A DNA stretch of 64,000 nucleotides, from the NCBI RefSeq assembly GCF_004340905.1, contig NZ_SLXD01000004.1, positions 124,001-188,000 on the forward strand. Reading direction: 5' to 3'. The stretch is from Rubrivivax gelatinosus (lineage in GTDB: Bacteria > Pseudomonadota > Gammaproteobacteria > Burkholderiales > Burkholderiaceae_C). The first letter of the stretch is position 1. Every line of letters begins with the position of its first letter. Below the pieces are notes generated by a model. That model saw only the letters and a list, made by a program, of their open reading frames with translations. It was not told the DNA's origin and did no database searches. The translations under genes and the position numbers were made by a program. Of this stretch, positions 26,049 to 34,965 are shown piece by piece.

Positions 26049-26713
26049 ACACTCGCCTCTATTTTGGCAGGCGAGGCGCCGCCGTAGTGTACGCCGACGG
26101 CAAGAATGCGGCGCTTAGCTATGAAAGAGGGGGACTGGCTCTTGAGGAATGCATTTCAAGAGCTTGGAGCCTACTGCCCGAGCCTCCGCGATGGAGAGGT
26201 CGACTAGCCGTTTCGCTCAGTGTCGCTTGGGCGCGTCCATTTTGGGTGGGCCCAATGTCTGGCCTTCGAAACCGTTCTGAACTCATGGCCTGGGCGCGAG
26301 CCGAATGTGGCGCCAAACTCAGCGCACCGTGGCGAACGGAAGCGCACCTCTGGATCGATGCGTGGTCGAAATCGGGCGGTGCACTGGCAGTCGCTACACA
26401 TCCTGAGGTTGGGGTCGCTCTCAAATTACAGGCCAAAATAACGGGCTGGCGTCTTGTATCTTTGGGGCCCTGGTGGGTGTCGCGAGCGTCAGATTATTCG
26501 CCCCAGCCATCCAATGAGTTGTTAGTGGCTGAGTGTTCCGACGGAATCGCGTGGTTGGTTGGCGATCAAAATTCCATTAACGGTGTCGGTGCATGGTGTC
26601 CGACACCTGACGCTGAAACTCTAGATGCGCTTAGACGACGCTTGCAACTGCAATATCAAGTGTCTCTGGTGCGGCACGTATTCTGGACCGACGACTGGCC
26701 GGCGCCGACATGA
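26045..26713 (+). CDS. PilM/GspL-like cytoplasmic subunit (tentative)
   Basis: A 222-aa protein starting at TTG 26045, inside a 4-bp overlap (TTGA) with the gspE stop. It has no membrane helix. Its place between the ATPase and a PilN-like protein fits a PilM or GspL cytoplasmic domain. Sequence support is weak: stretches such as RLAVSLSVAWARPFWVGP and NELLVAECSDGIAWLVGD are compatible with an actin-like fold, but no nucleotide motif is clear. The role is assigned by position. Confidence 0.55.
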   Translation: MNTRLYFGRRGAAVVYADGKNAALSYERGGLALEECISRAWSLLPEPPRWRGRLAVSLSVAWARPFWVGPMSGLRNRSELMAWARAECGAKLSAPWRTEAHLWIDAWSKSGGALAVATHPEVGVALKLQAKITGWRLVSLGPWWVSRASDYSPQPSNELLVAECSDGIAWLVGDQNSINGVGAWCPTPDAETLDALRRRLQLQYQVSLVRHVFWTDDWPAPT

Positions 26714-27255
26714 GAGTGCCAACAATCAACCTGCTTGAGACCTCTCCTCCGAGCAAAGTAGCTTGGTGCTGCGTCGTTCTATTAATGGCCGCTACGGCAT
26801 TTACGGCTTATCGATACTTGATGACGACTCGGTACCACCATGACTTGAAACGGCAACTCGCGGCGCAGCGAGCACACATAGAGCATGCCGCCAAGGTCGA
26901 CGCTGCAAGTCAAAAGCAGCCATTCGAACTGCATTGGTGGCATACATATTGGCTCGATAACAAGTTGCCATGGCCGGAAGCGTTATCGGCAATCGAGTCT
27001 GTGGCAGTTCCCGAAATGAATCTGGTGTCCGTGATCGTGGCAGTTCCAGAAGCCTCGGTGAAAGTTGCCGCGGAGACCAGTGATTTGGCGGTACTTTTGG
27101 ATTGGTCCTATAAGGTTGCAGAGGTTTCGAAACAGCAAGGCGCGGCTTGTTGGCGCTGGAAAGTCTTGGATCTCGCGCTGCAGCCCAGCGGTCGATATTC
27201 AGCGCGCCTGATAGGCGTTTGCAATCAAAAGAGAACGAAGCAGTTGGGTGGATGA
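26710..27255 (+). CDS. PilN-like bitopic assembly protein
   Basis: A 181-aa protein overlapping its upstream neighbour by 4 bp. It begins RVPTINLLETSPPSK, close to the N-terminal motif (INLLP) by which PilN binds PilM, followed by a membrane helix at about 18-38 (VAWCCVVLLMAATAFTAYRY). The periplasmic part is short. The motif and gene order support PilN rather than GspL. Confidence 0.65.
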   Translation: MRVPTINLLETSPPSKVAWCCVVLLMAATAFTAYRYLMTTRYHHDLKRQLAAQRAHIEHAAKVDAASQKQPFELHWWHTYWLDNKLPWPEALSAIESVAVPEMNLVSVIVAVPEASVKVAAETSDLAVLLDWSYKVAEVSKQQGAACWRWKVLDLALQPSGRYSARLIGVCNQKRTKQLGG

Positions 27256-27258
27256 TTT

Positions 27259-27801
27259 ATGAAGCTTGATCTGTGCTCGATCAGTCCCAATAACTGGCGC
27301 CTGCGATACGACGGAAAAGTGGCGTGGCGTATGTGGGGATGGAGCACAGCGCTCTTGCTCGCTTTGTGTTCTCTGTTCATATTTCTTGATCATGGGGAAA
27401 AGGCGAAGGCAGAAGTCGTGAGTCAAATCCTTGTCGTGGAGAGCGCCAGCCCGACGGAAGTTGCTGCAATTGAGGCAACGACCGATTACTCGACGATACT
27501 GCCTGTGGTTTTGTCCGATGAAATACTGGCTGCAGCCAACAGGGCAGCAGCTGAAGCCGCGGTCCGCGTGATACAGGCATCCATCAAGCCTGAACGATCT
27601 CCAGATGAAATGACTATGCGATGGAAGTTCGAAGCGCGATTCGCTGGGGATTATTTAAACACCAAGGCCGTTTTGTCGAAACTTCTAGTGTTGCAACCAA
27701 CCGCAACCGCCGACCTTATAACTTGGTCTAAGGGTTCTGATGGGGGGATGGAAATGGTGGTCCAGTTGGGTGTGTTGTCGCGCAGACCGGCTGATCTATG
27801 A
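27259..27801 (+). CDS. PilO/GspM-like bitopic assembly protein (tentative)
   Basis: A 180-aa protein with one membrane helix at about 27-45 (WSTALLLALCSLFIFLDH) and a periplasmic remainder. No family motif is decisive. The place directly after a PilN-like gene and before a PilP-like gene argues for PilO or GspM. It starts 4 bp after the upstream stop. Confidence 0.55.
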   Translation: MKLDLCSISPNNWRLRYDGKVAWRMWGWSTALLLALCSLFIFLDHGEKAKAEVVSQILVVESASPTEVAAIEATTDYSTILPVVLSDEILAAANRAAAEAAVRVIQASIKPERSPDEMTMRWKFEARFAGDYLNTKAVLSKLLVLQPTATADLITWSKGSDGGMEMVVQLGVLSRRPADL

Positions 27802-28343
27802 GGCCAATGCTATCAATAATACTAGCGTTGACGCTGGGTATAAGCGCGTACGTCGTCCTGCGCGACTGGGTTGATATAGGCCTCGCCGCGCCGGACTCTG
27901 CGGGAATGATTCCTGAGCAATCCGAAGTTAAGCAGGGTGCGCATCCGGCGAAACCGAATGCCCCTATTCTTGCTGCTCCAGTCAATTTCCCGACGGCTAT
28001 TCAAGTCAGTAATGCTACCAGAGATATATTCCAGATATCCCTGCCACCAAATGACGAGGTGCGTTCTCCGGAGCCGTACCGGCTGGAGCCCAAGGTAATG
28101 CAGGATAGTGCGTCGACGAAGCACGCGCCCAGGTATGTGTACGGGGGGCGAATGGTGACGCCGGATGGGCAGGAAATGCTCTGGCTGCGTATTTCGGATG
28201 TCATCTATCCTGTTGCCATTGGTCGAAGACTCGACGAAACATTTGTCATTAAAGATATAACGACCCGCGGGATTGAGTTGGAGGATTCAGGATCCGGTGA
28301 AGTTTGGTTGGTCGAGGCTCCTTCGGGGAATAAAGAGCAGTGA
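27798..28343 (+). CDS. PilP/GspC-like protein
   Basis: A 181-aa protein with an N-terminal hydrophobic helix (LSIILALTLGISAYVVL) and a C-terminal beta-rich part (YGGRMVTPDGQEMLWLRISD, YPVAIGRRLDETFVIKDITT) resembling the HR domain shared by PilP and GspC. That domain docks the inner complex to the secretin encoded next. It overlaps both neighbours by 4 bp. Confidence 0.6.
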   Translation: MRPMLSIILALTLGISAYVVLRDWVDIGLAAPDSAGMIPEQSEVKQGAHPAKPNAPILAAPVNFPTAIQVSNATRDIFQISLPPNDEVRSPEPYRLEPKVMQDSASTKHAPRYVYGGRMVTPDGQEMLWLRISDVIYPVAIGRRLDETFVIKDITTRGIELEDSGSGEVWLVEAPSGNKEQ

Positions 28344-30703
28344 ATCAGTTTCGACACATTAATATATGTTCTCTTCGATATCGCTTGCTGCTTCTTGAGG
28401 TTTGTCTGCTAATGATCCTGGTGGGATGCAGCGCAGAAAGAATTCGCAATAGAGCTGGCGACTATTTGGCGTCTGGAGAGTATGAGAAGGCGCTCGATCT
28501 GATTGAGAAAAGTGAGCAGAGCGATCCAGAATCGGCCGTCCTGCGCGCGGGTAGTCTCCAACTTCGCGATCAAGCTGTCATGCAATTGCTGACTCGCGCT
28601 GGCCTTGAGCGGGCCGCAGGCAGATTAGACAGCGCTGAGAAACTCCTTCGAAGAGCACTTCCGTTCGATAGGAGCGGAGATCGTGTTGGGGCTGCACTGG
28701 CTGAAGTGGATGCAGAGCGCAGACAGCGTGTAGCCTTGGAGAAGGCATTGGAGCTGTTCGATCGCGACCCGAGTACTGCTCTTGCAATAGTTCAAGGAGC
28801 ATTGCGTGAGAACCCTAGCAATCGTGATCTCTTATCAGCGCGTCAAAGGCTCGATGCGAAGCTACGAGAAGGGCGACTCTATGGTGCGGCGACTGGTCTC
28901 ACGGAATCGCGACCGGTTACTCTAGACTTTAGAGATGTAAACCTACGACTGCTTCTTGAGACAATCACTCGTAATAGTGGCGTCAACTTTGTTTTGGACC
29001 CGGACGTAGGGCGCGAAATTCGGGTGTCCATTTTTATGAAGTCCGTCCGCGTTGAGGAAGCAGTCGAAATTATTGCCAGCACTCATGGGCTAGCAAAGAA
29101 GGTTCTCGATGAGCGCACAATACTCGTATATCCTAACACGCCGGAGAAGCGGCGTGAATATCAAGAACAAGTGGTCCGAATATTCCACTTGAGTAACTCG
29201 CAAGCGAAGGATGCGGCAGGGTTCTTGCGCGGAATGCTAAAGCTTCGTGAGCCATATATCGATGAGAGAACGAATTTTTTGGCTTTGCGTGAGACGCCCG
29301 AAAATATTTTGCTGGCTGAGCGGCTCCTGACCCTATACGACTCTGCCGAGCCTGAGGTCGTTCTGGAGCTTGAGGTGATTGAGGTGAAGGCAACACGTTT
29401 GCTCAATCTTGGAGTCAAGATCCCGGAATCGATCACCCTAACGCCGCTGGGACCCGACGGCAGCACCGGTAGCTTGACTCTAGGCAATATCGGCTCTCTT
29501 GGGCGTTCGGATGTTGGGCTAACACTTGGAAGTATTCTGCTAAATCTCAAGCGGGAGGTCGGTGACTACACAACCCTTGCCACCCCCAAAATAAGAGCAC
29601 GAAGTAAGGAGAAAGCCAAAATTCTCGTTGGAGACAAGGTGCCCATTGTGACGACTACCACCAGTACGGGCGGGTTTGTGTCAGATAGCGTCAGTTATCT
29701 CGATGTAGGCCTGAAACTGGAGGTGCAGCCAACTGTGTACGCGAACAACGAAGTGGCCATGCAAGTGGCCCTAGAGGTGAGCAGCGTAACCCGGGAGGTG
29801 CAAACGGCAGGCGGAGGATTGGCGTACGAAATAAGTACTCGTACGGCAGGCACGGCGCTACGACTGCGTGACGGTGAAACGCAGATTCTTGCTGGTCTTA
29901 TAAATAGAGAAGAGCGTTCCAACGCGAGCCGTATACCCGGTCTTGGAGATCTTCCTATTGCCGGTCGACTGTTCTCGAGTCAAAGCGACAACAATACGCG
30001 AACTGAACTGGTTTTGGCAATAACCCCAAGAGTGGTTCGGAACATCACTGTGCCCGATATCGGGGACAGCGAGATTTGGATCGGAACTGACTCAAATACC
30101 CGATTGAGGACGCCTGTTGTCCCTGGCCAAATGACTCCACCTGCTGACGCACCTGGAGAGCCCCGATTGAGAAATGATTTGTCCGAACCGTTGAAGGTCG
30201 CCAGTTCCCCGTCGGCAACAACATCGGAAAGCGTTGCCCCGCATAAACAGAAAGAAACGCCTGACAGCACAGTAGCTCTGTCATGGAACGGACCGCGAAG
30301 TGCCATTGTCGGGGAGTCCGTGGCCCTGATCGTGGATGCAGATCGAACGCCACAGCAGGACTGGTCCGGAACCTTGTCCTACGATGCGTCCAAACTCGAG
30401 TTGGTTAACGCGAGAGAGTTGGAAGCTCTTCGCAGTATTGGAGGTCGAGTCAACGTCACCAAAGAAATAGTGCAAGGACGGGGTAAGGCGCACATCAATA
30501 TTTATAACGTCAAGTCCGCACAAGCGCAATCACAAGAACTTACAAGGTTGGTTTCGGATGCGGATGCTGGCGGTCGTCATCTCGAAATTCGATTCTTGGC
30601 GCGTTCTGCGGGAAAGACCGCAATTGAATGGGTAGAACTTGGCGTCTCGGGTTCTGTCGATATTCAGAAGCCGTATGCGCACTCTATCGAGATAACTCCG
30701 TGA
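28340..30703 (+). CDS. gspD: Secretin (GspD/PilQ-like) with N-terminal TPR and C-terminal cohesin-like domain
   Basis: A 787-aa outer membrane pore protein starting at GTG 28340. A lipobox (LMILVGC, Cys near residue 30) suggests a lipoprotein. Residues about 35-170 hold TPR-like helices (LASGEYEKALDLIEKSE, AGRLDSAEKLLRRAL). An STN-like domain (VTLDFRDVNLRLLLETITRN) and a NolW-type domain (VVRIFHLSNSQAKDAAGFLR) precede the secretin domain at about 325-570 (LATPKIRARSKEKAKILVGD, LRDGETQILAGLINREERSN, LGDLPIAGRLFSS). The last 150 residues (ALSWNGPRSAIVGESVALIV) look like a cohesin-type beta domain, unusual in classical GspD but known in betaproteobacterial relatives. Confidence 0.9.
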   Translation: MNQFRHINICSLRYRLLLLEVCLLMILVGCSAERIRNRAGDYLASGEYEKALDLIEKSEQSDPESAVLRAGSLQLRDQAVMQLLTRAGLERAAGRLDSAEKLLRRALPFDRSGDRVGAALAEVDAERRQRVALEKALELFDRDPSTALAIVQGALRENPSNRDLLSARQRLDAKLREGRLYGAATGLTESRPVTLDFRDVNLRLLLETITRNSGVNFVLDPDVGREIRVSIFMKSVRVEEAVEIIASTHGLAKKVLDERTILVYPNTPEKRREYQEQVVRIFHLSNSQAKDAAGFLRGMLKLREPYIDERTNFLALRETPENILLAERLLTLYDSAEPEVVLELEVIEVKATRLLNLGVKIPESITLTPLGPDGSTGSLTLGNIGSLGRSDVGLTLGSILLNLKREVGDYTTLATPKIRARSKEKAKILVGDKVPIVTTTTSTGGFVSDSVSYLDVGLKLEVQPTVYANNEVAMQVALEVSSVTREVQTAGGGLAYEISTRTAGTALRLRDGETQILAGLINREERSNASRIPGLGDLPIAGRLFSSQSDNNTRTELVLAITPRVVRNITVPDIGDSEIWIGTDSNTRLRTPVVPGQMTPPADAPGEPRLRNDLSEPLKVASSPSATTSESVAPHKQKETPDSTVALSWNGPRSAIVGESVALIVDADRTPQQDWSGTLSYDASKLELVNARELEALRSIGGRVNVTKEIVQGRGKAHINIYNVKSAQAQSQELTRLVSDADAGGRHLEIRFLARSAGKTAIEWVELGVSGSVDIQKPYAHSIEITP

Positions 30704-31173
30704 TAACGTCACGCCGTTCGGCGGGCGGCTTCACCTTAGTGGAGCTTCTCACGGTCATGATGATTCTTGCTATTTTGGGGTGGATTTCTACTCCAATGTG
30801 GCAGATCGCTGTGCAGCGAGAAAGAGAAAGGGAACTCAAGCGGGCATTGTGGGAGATTCGAGATGCTCTTGATGCGCATCGACGAGCAGTCGAGGATGGC
30901 ATTATTGAGGGGGGGGCTTCGGGGTATCCTGGTACGCTCAGGGAATTAGTTGAAGGTAGGCCAAATCTCAAGCGGATTGGTGAAAAGGTCTACTTTTTGC
31001 GTCGCATTCCGGTGGATCCTTTCGCTCCTACAGGCGATGCGGCAGAAAAATCTTGGGGCGTGCGCAGTTATGAAAGTACATCGGATGACCCTCGGCCGGG
31101 AAATAACGTCTTCGACGTTTTTAGTCAGTCCAAGGTCATTGGTTTAAACGGCGTGGCAATCAACAAGTGGTAG
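30700..31173 (+). CDS. Pseudopilin, GspG/H-like
   Basis: A 157-aa pseudopilin starting at GTG 30700, overlapping the secretin stop by 4 bp (GTGA). The prepilin motif is SAGG-FTLVELLTVMMILAIL, with Glu at position 5 of the mature protein. The C-terminal part (ELVEGRPNLKRIGEKVYFLR, RIPVDPFAPTGDAAEKSWGV) is like GspG-type minor pilins. Cleavage would need a prepilin peptidase; none is in the window, so the host enzyme must serve. Confidence 0.85.
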   Translation: MITSRRSAGGFTLVELLTVMMILAILGWISTPMWQIAVQRERERELKRALWEIRDALDAHRRAVEDGIIEGGASGYPGTLRELVEGRPNLKRIGEKVYFLRRIPVDPFAPTGDAAEKSWGVRSYESTSDDPRPGNNVFDVFSQSKVIGLNGVAINKW

Positions 31174-31180
31174 GCGCAGT

Positions 31181-31555
31181 GTGCGACGAGGGTTCACTTT
31201 AATTGAAATGCTTGTCGTCATGGCAGTTGTCGCGCTGTTGGCAGCTTTGGCGATGCCCAGCTATTTTATCTACGTAGACCGCGCCCGAGAGACCGTACTG
31301 CGTCACAACATTAAGGTGTTGAGGGAGCGCATTGATCAATTTTATAGTGATCGGTCTCGTTATCCCCGTGGATTGGACGAGCTGGTTCGGGCCGGCTACC
31401 TGCGAGAAATACCGATCGATCCGATGACGGAACGTCCGGATACATGGAAAACGATAAGCCCATCCGGACAGTTAGGCGAAGACGGTGGTGTCGCAGATGT
31501 TCGCAGCGGGGCTGTGGGCCGGTTCTCAGATGGCACTGCCTATGAGGCCTTTTAG
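31181..31555 (+). CDS. Pseudopilin, short
   Basis: A 124-aa pseudopilin starting at GTG 31181. It has a very short leader (MRRG) before FTLIEMLVVMAVVALLAALA, with Glu5 present. Downstream parts YSDRSRYPRGLDELVRAGYL and EIPIDPMTERPDTWKTI resemble the GspG-like fold. Its end overlaps the start of the next pseudopilin gene by 14 bp. Confidence 0.85.
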   Translation: MRRGFTLIEMLVVMAVVALLAALAMPSYFIYVDRARETVLRHNIKVLRERIDQFYSDRSRYPRGLDELVRAGYLREIPIDPMTERPDTWKTISPSGQLGEDGGVADVRSGAVGRFSDGTAYEAF

Positions 31556-32021
31556 ACGTCGGCGCCTTAACGGCGGTTTCACCTATGTAGCGATGCTGGC
31601 GCTACTTGCTGCTTTCTCGATAGGTATGGGTGCTGTGGCAGAAAAATGGCATCATGATTATTTGCGAGGCAGGGAGGCTGAGATTATAAGAGTTGGCATC
31701 GAATATGCTGAGGCGATATCTCATTACTATAGAATGTCGCCCGGTGGTCAGCGCTCGCTACCCGACAAACTGGATGCCCTTGTCTCGGATGTGCGAGGGG
31801 GCACAACGGTCAGGCACTTGAGAAAGCTCTATCCGGATCCGACGATGCCGACGAGGCCTTGGCAGGTCGTGAGGAACGCCGATGGGCGCATCGTTGGGGT
31901 CTTCATCTCTTCGGATGAGCATCCCGTTCGTACCACTCCACTGACCGTAAAGAAAATCGTGTTGCCTGTCGCATCGGAGTATCGGCAGTGGTTGTTTATT
32001 CCCGCTCTGGATAATCAATGA
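31542..32021 (+). CDS. Minor pseudopilin lacking Glu5
   Basis: A 159-aa protein read from ATG 31542 (MRPFRRRRLNGG). The prepilin-like motif is NGG-FTYVAMLALLAAFSIGMG; the usual Glu at mature position 5 is replaced by Ala, which is typical only of tip pseudopilins such as GspK or of unusual minor pilins. The rest (GIEYAEAISHYYRMSPGGQR, LRKLYPDPTMPTRPWQVV) is conserved in similar betaproteobacterial loci as I recall. Longer in-frame starts at 31485 and 31530 lie inside the previous gene and are less likely. Confidence 0.75.
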   Translation: MRPFRRRRLNGGFTYVAMLALLAAFSIGMGAVAEKWHHDYLRGREAEIIRVGIEYAEAISHYYRMSPGGQRSLPDKLDALVSDVRGGTTVRHLRKLYPDPTMPTRPWQVVRNADGRIVGVFISSDEHPVRTTPLTVKKIVLPVASEYRQWLFIPALDNQ

Positions 32022-32449
32022 AGATGACACCTCCACGCCGCCTTGCAGAGCAAGAAGGCTTCACCCTCGTAGAGTTGCTGGTGGTGATTTTGATCATTGG
32101 TCTGCTCACGGGCATCGTCGCGCCGCGACTTCTAGGGCAAGTCAATAGGTCAGAGGTGACGGCAGCAATCGCGCAGATGAACGCGTTTGATAAGGCGTTG
32201 CAGGCCTATCGTATTGATGCAGGGGAGTTTCCGTCCACGGTTCAGGGGCTGGAGGCGTTAGTGCGGCGTCCCAGCGAAGTGGGTAGGTGGAATGGCCCAT
32301 ATATGCGAGATGAAATTCCCGGAGATCCATGGGGTTCAAAGTATCAGTATGTCAGTCCTGGTCCGAATGGGAAAGACTACGAGCTAAAGAGTTTGGGTCG
32401 AGATCGTGCGCTTGGTGGCTCTGGCGACGACGCTGATATTGTCCGATGA
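32018..32449 (+). CDS. gspG: GspG-type major pseudopilin
   Basis: A 143-aa protein overlapping its neighbour by 4 bp. The leader ends at EQEG, followed by FTLVELLVVILIIGLLTGIV with Glu5. The C-terminal half has the GspG hallmarks: GEFPSTVQGLEALVRRPSEV, WNGPYMRDEIPGDPWGSKYQ, YVSPGPNGKDYELKSLGRD and the Asp-rich end GGSGDDADI that binds calcium in the family. It is the last gene of the machine proper; the Rhs genes follow. Confidence 0.93.
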   Translation: MKMTPPRRLAEQEGFTLVELLVVILIIGLLTGIVAPRLLGQVNRSEVTAAIAQMNAFDKALQAYRIDAGEFPSTVQGLEALVRRPSEVGRWNGPYMRDEIPGDPWGSKYQYVSPGPNGKDYELKSLGRDRALGGSGDDADIVR

Positions 32450-32513
32450 ATCCAGAGGGGTGCTTTAGGTTCTCTGGGCTTATCATAACGATAGCGGAAG
32501 AAGGATAGATACC

Positions 32514-34940
32514 ATGAATGGGGGGCAGGTGAGGTATTCTTGTAAAGCAGCGATAATCGGTGGCCTCTTTCTGGCCGCCGCCTGCAATGCACAAACGTCG
32601 CCAGATAAGTATGTGTGGGAGGAGTTCAGTAAGCGGGTACAAGCAAGCGAGAAGGTTACGCCTTTGGGGCCGAATTTCGCAGGCGAAGCAGTCAGCCTTT
32701 CCAATGGAGATTTGTCCTTCTCTGCGACTGACGTGAGTTTGCCTGGAAATAGTAATCTGAAAGTCGAGTTTTCGCGGAAATACTCTGTTTTCAGTCGAAA
32801 GAATTTCAGCAACTTGGGGATGCTAGCGGACTGGGTCGTGGATATTCCGAGCATCAGCGCAGTATTTGCACCTGATTGGGTTGTCGGATCGGCTGCATCG
32901 CAGCAGAGATGTACGCTGGGGCAAATTCCGAAAGTTGATTCGCCGTTCTCAGTTGCCGATTTCTGGCAAGGTATTCAGCTCAACATTCCGGGCGTGGCGA
33001 GCGGAGAGCTTCTGCGCACTAGTGCAAGCACCAAAAAGCCTACAGACGGTGCGACCTACTACTGGGTGACAAACGAGCAGGTGCATGTTTCCTGCTTGAG
33101 TGTGATCAAAAACGGTTCCGGCGAAGGGTTTCTGGTTCGTACGCCAGATGGTACCAAATATTGGTTTGATTGGATGGCGCAAACTAATGAACCGGGTATA
33201 TCGATGATGTTGGTGGATGGTGGCGGTGCGCGCACAACCCACTCACTCGCGGTTAAAAAGAACTATCTCTATGTGACACGCGCGGAGGATAGATTCGGCA
33301 ACTGGGTAAGTTACGTATACGGCAATGCCAGCGATGATCCGGCTCGGCTCACAAAGATTGAGGCGAGCGATGGCCGTGTTTTGACGATTAGTTATTCGGG
33401 TTCCACCATCTCTACTGTATCGGACGGCACTAGAGATTGGCTGTATGAATATGGTGACACTTCGTCGGGGCGAAAAACGCTTCGAAGTGTGACTCTTCCC
33501 GACGGAAGCAAGTGGGGCATCGGGCTATCTGCATTCACCAATGCAGAAATTAAATACGATGTATACCCGACCGGTGGCGAAATTCTACGTGACTGCACTT
33601 CAAATGCCATTCCACACAATTTTGACGATCGCTTCGTCGGCTCGATAACACATCCGGCAGGGGCGGTAGCGACGTTTACTGTGGGAATTCTCGAGCATGG
33701 TCGCAGTTACGTGCCAATTAGCTGCAATAATGTCACCGTTTTGGTTACGTCGTCGGGGAATACGCAGCTATCAAATGACCCGAACGACGATATGAATCTG
33801 TGGGCAATTGGCGGGTATAGCTTAACTCTGCTGAAGAAGGAGGTGTCGGGTCCAGGCATGGATTCAGCGCAGTGGCAGTATACATATATACCAAATATGA
33901 GCACGTATGCCTACCCGGGAAATAAATACCAAGTGTGCGATTGGGCAAACTATGATTGTCAGCAACCGCCATGCAAAAACGATTCCTGCGCTAAGTTCAG
34001 CGTGACCACTGTCGTTGGGCCAAATAGTGAGTGGGTGCGTTATATTCATGGGAACACATACCGCTATAACGAGGGCAAGTTGCTACGCGTAGAGACTGGT
34101 GGTGGACCTGAAGTGCTTTTGAAGACTGAAACCCACACTTATGATTTTACGCAAATGGATAAGGTATATCCTGCGCGATATGGTCAAAGTTTGCGCCTTA
34201 GAGGTGAGGGCTTTCAGGGTGAGTATCACAGGCCCAAGATTCGAGTCGAAACTGTTCAGCAGGGCACTACGTTTTCGCGGAATGTCGATGGTTTCGACTA
34301 CTTTGCCAGGCCAACCGCCGTTACATCCTCCAGTTCAGACGCTTCTGACTCCGAGGCGCCCTATCTGGATGTTCCCGTGCTTTCGGTTCCCGCTAATGGT
34401 GTCGCAGGTAAGTCTCATACTTTAAACTGGACTACTGTGCATAGCGTAGTCCTTTATGAGGTTCAGCGCAGGTTGTCCGGTGGTGCTTATACATTGGTTT
34501 ATAGCGGAAGTGGCACAAACATAGGTCTGACCTATACCGGCAGCGGTACTCTGGGATATAGGGTCCGCGGATGCAACTCGTATGGTACTTGCGGTTCGTA
34601 TTCCGCAGAGAGATCTATTGTGATCGCCCCAGCGGCAATTGCTACTCCGACTATTGCGGCTTCGAGCCCGCATGGGGTCGGTGTTTCATTTAATGTGTCC
34701 TGGACGGCAGTATCGGGCGCGACGCAATACGTTCTTGAAAGAAAAGTCGGGTCGGGAGCATATGTGGCTATTTATACAGGATCCGGACTAAGTAAATATG
34801 TTAGCTACGGAACTGCGGCCGCGCTTTGGTTTAGGGTAAAAGGCTGTGCGGCTGGCGGCGAATGCGGTATGTACTCCGCTGAGGTGAAGGTGCAAATTAA
34901 GAGTTCTACGGGTGGGGGGGGTGATGACATCGAGCCTTGA
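32514..34940 (+). CDS. Exported Rhs-associated protein with FN3-like repeats
   Basis: An 808-aa protein starting at ATG 32514, 64 bp after gspG. A signal peptide (CKAAIIGGLFLAAACNAQ) is present, with a weak lipobox. The N-terminal half (GEAVSLSNGDLSFSATDVSL, FSRKYSVFSRKNFSNLGMLA) resembles the start of Rhs/SpvB-like toxins. YD-like repeat strands follow (RFGNWVSYVYGNAS, GRVLTISYSGSTISTVSDGT). About 620-800 hold two fibronectin III-like units (HTLNWTTVHSVVLYEVQRRL; FNVSWTAVSGATQYVLERKV). It ends in a Gly run encoded by an 8-G tract next to the following Rhs gene. It is likely a cargo or docking partner of the secretion machine (inference). Confidence 0.8.
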   Translation: MNGGQVRYSCKAAIIGGLFLAAACNAQTSPDKYVWEEFSKRVQASEKVTPLGPNFAGEAVSLSNGDLSFSATDVSLPGNSNLKVEFSRKYSVFSRKNFSNLGMLADWVVDIPSISAVFAPDWVVGSAASQQRCTLGQIPKVDSPFSVADFWQGIQLNIPGVASGELLRTSASTKKPTDGATYYWVTNEQVHVSCLSVIKNGSGEGFLVRTPDGTKYWFDWMAQTNEPGISMMLVDGGGARTTHSLAVKKNYLYVTRAEDRFGNWVSYVYGNASDDPARLTKIEASDGRVLTISYSGSTISTVSDGTRDWLYEYGDTSSGRKTLRSVTLPDGSKWGIGLSAFTNAEIKYDVYPTGGEILRDCTSNAIPHNFDDRFVGSITHPAGAVATFTVGILEHGRSYVPISCNNVTVLVTSSGNTQLSNDPNDDMNLWAIGGYSLTLLKKEVSGPGMDSAQWQYTYIPNMSTYAYPGNKYQVCDWANYDCQQPPCKNDSCAKFSVTTVVGPNSEWVRYIHGNTYRYNEGKLLRVETGGGPEVLLKTETHTYDFTQMDKVYPARYGQSLRLRGEGFQGEYHRPKIRVETVQQGTTFSRNVDGFDYFARPTAVTSSSSDASDSEAPYLDVPVLSVPANGVAGKSHTLNWTTVHSVVLYEVQRRLSGGAYTLVYSGSGTNIGLTYTGSGTLGYRVRGCNSYGTCGSYSAERSIVIAPAAIATPTIAASSPHGVGVSFNVSWTAVSGATQYVLERKVGSGAYVAIYTGSGLSKYVSYGTAAALWFRVKGCAAGGECGMYSAEVKVQIKSSTGGGGDDIEP
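34914..34921 (+). repeat. 8-G homopolymer at the junction of the two Rhs genes
   Basis: Eight G residues encode the Gly run near the end of the 808-aa protein. Removing one G would carry that frame directly into the following Rhs frame, giving a single polypeptide of roughly 1,880 residues. This could be a slippage site or a sequencing error. Confidence 0.6.
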
Positions 34941-34965
34941 AATGCCCGTTCAAATGGGGTCAGCG

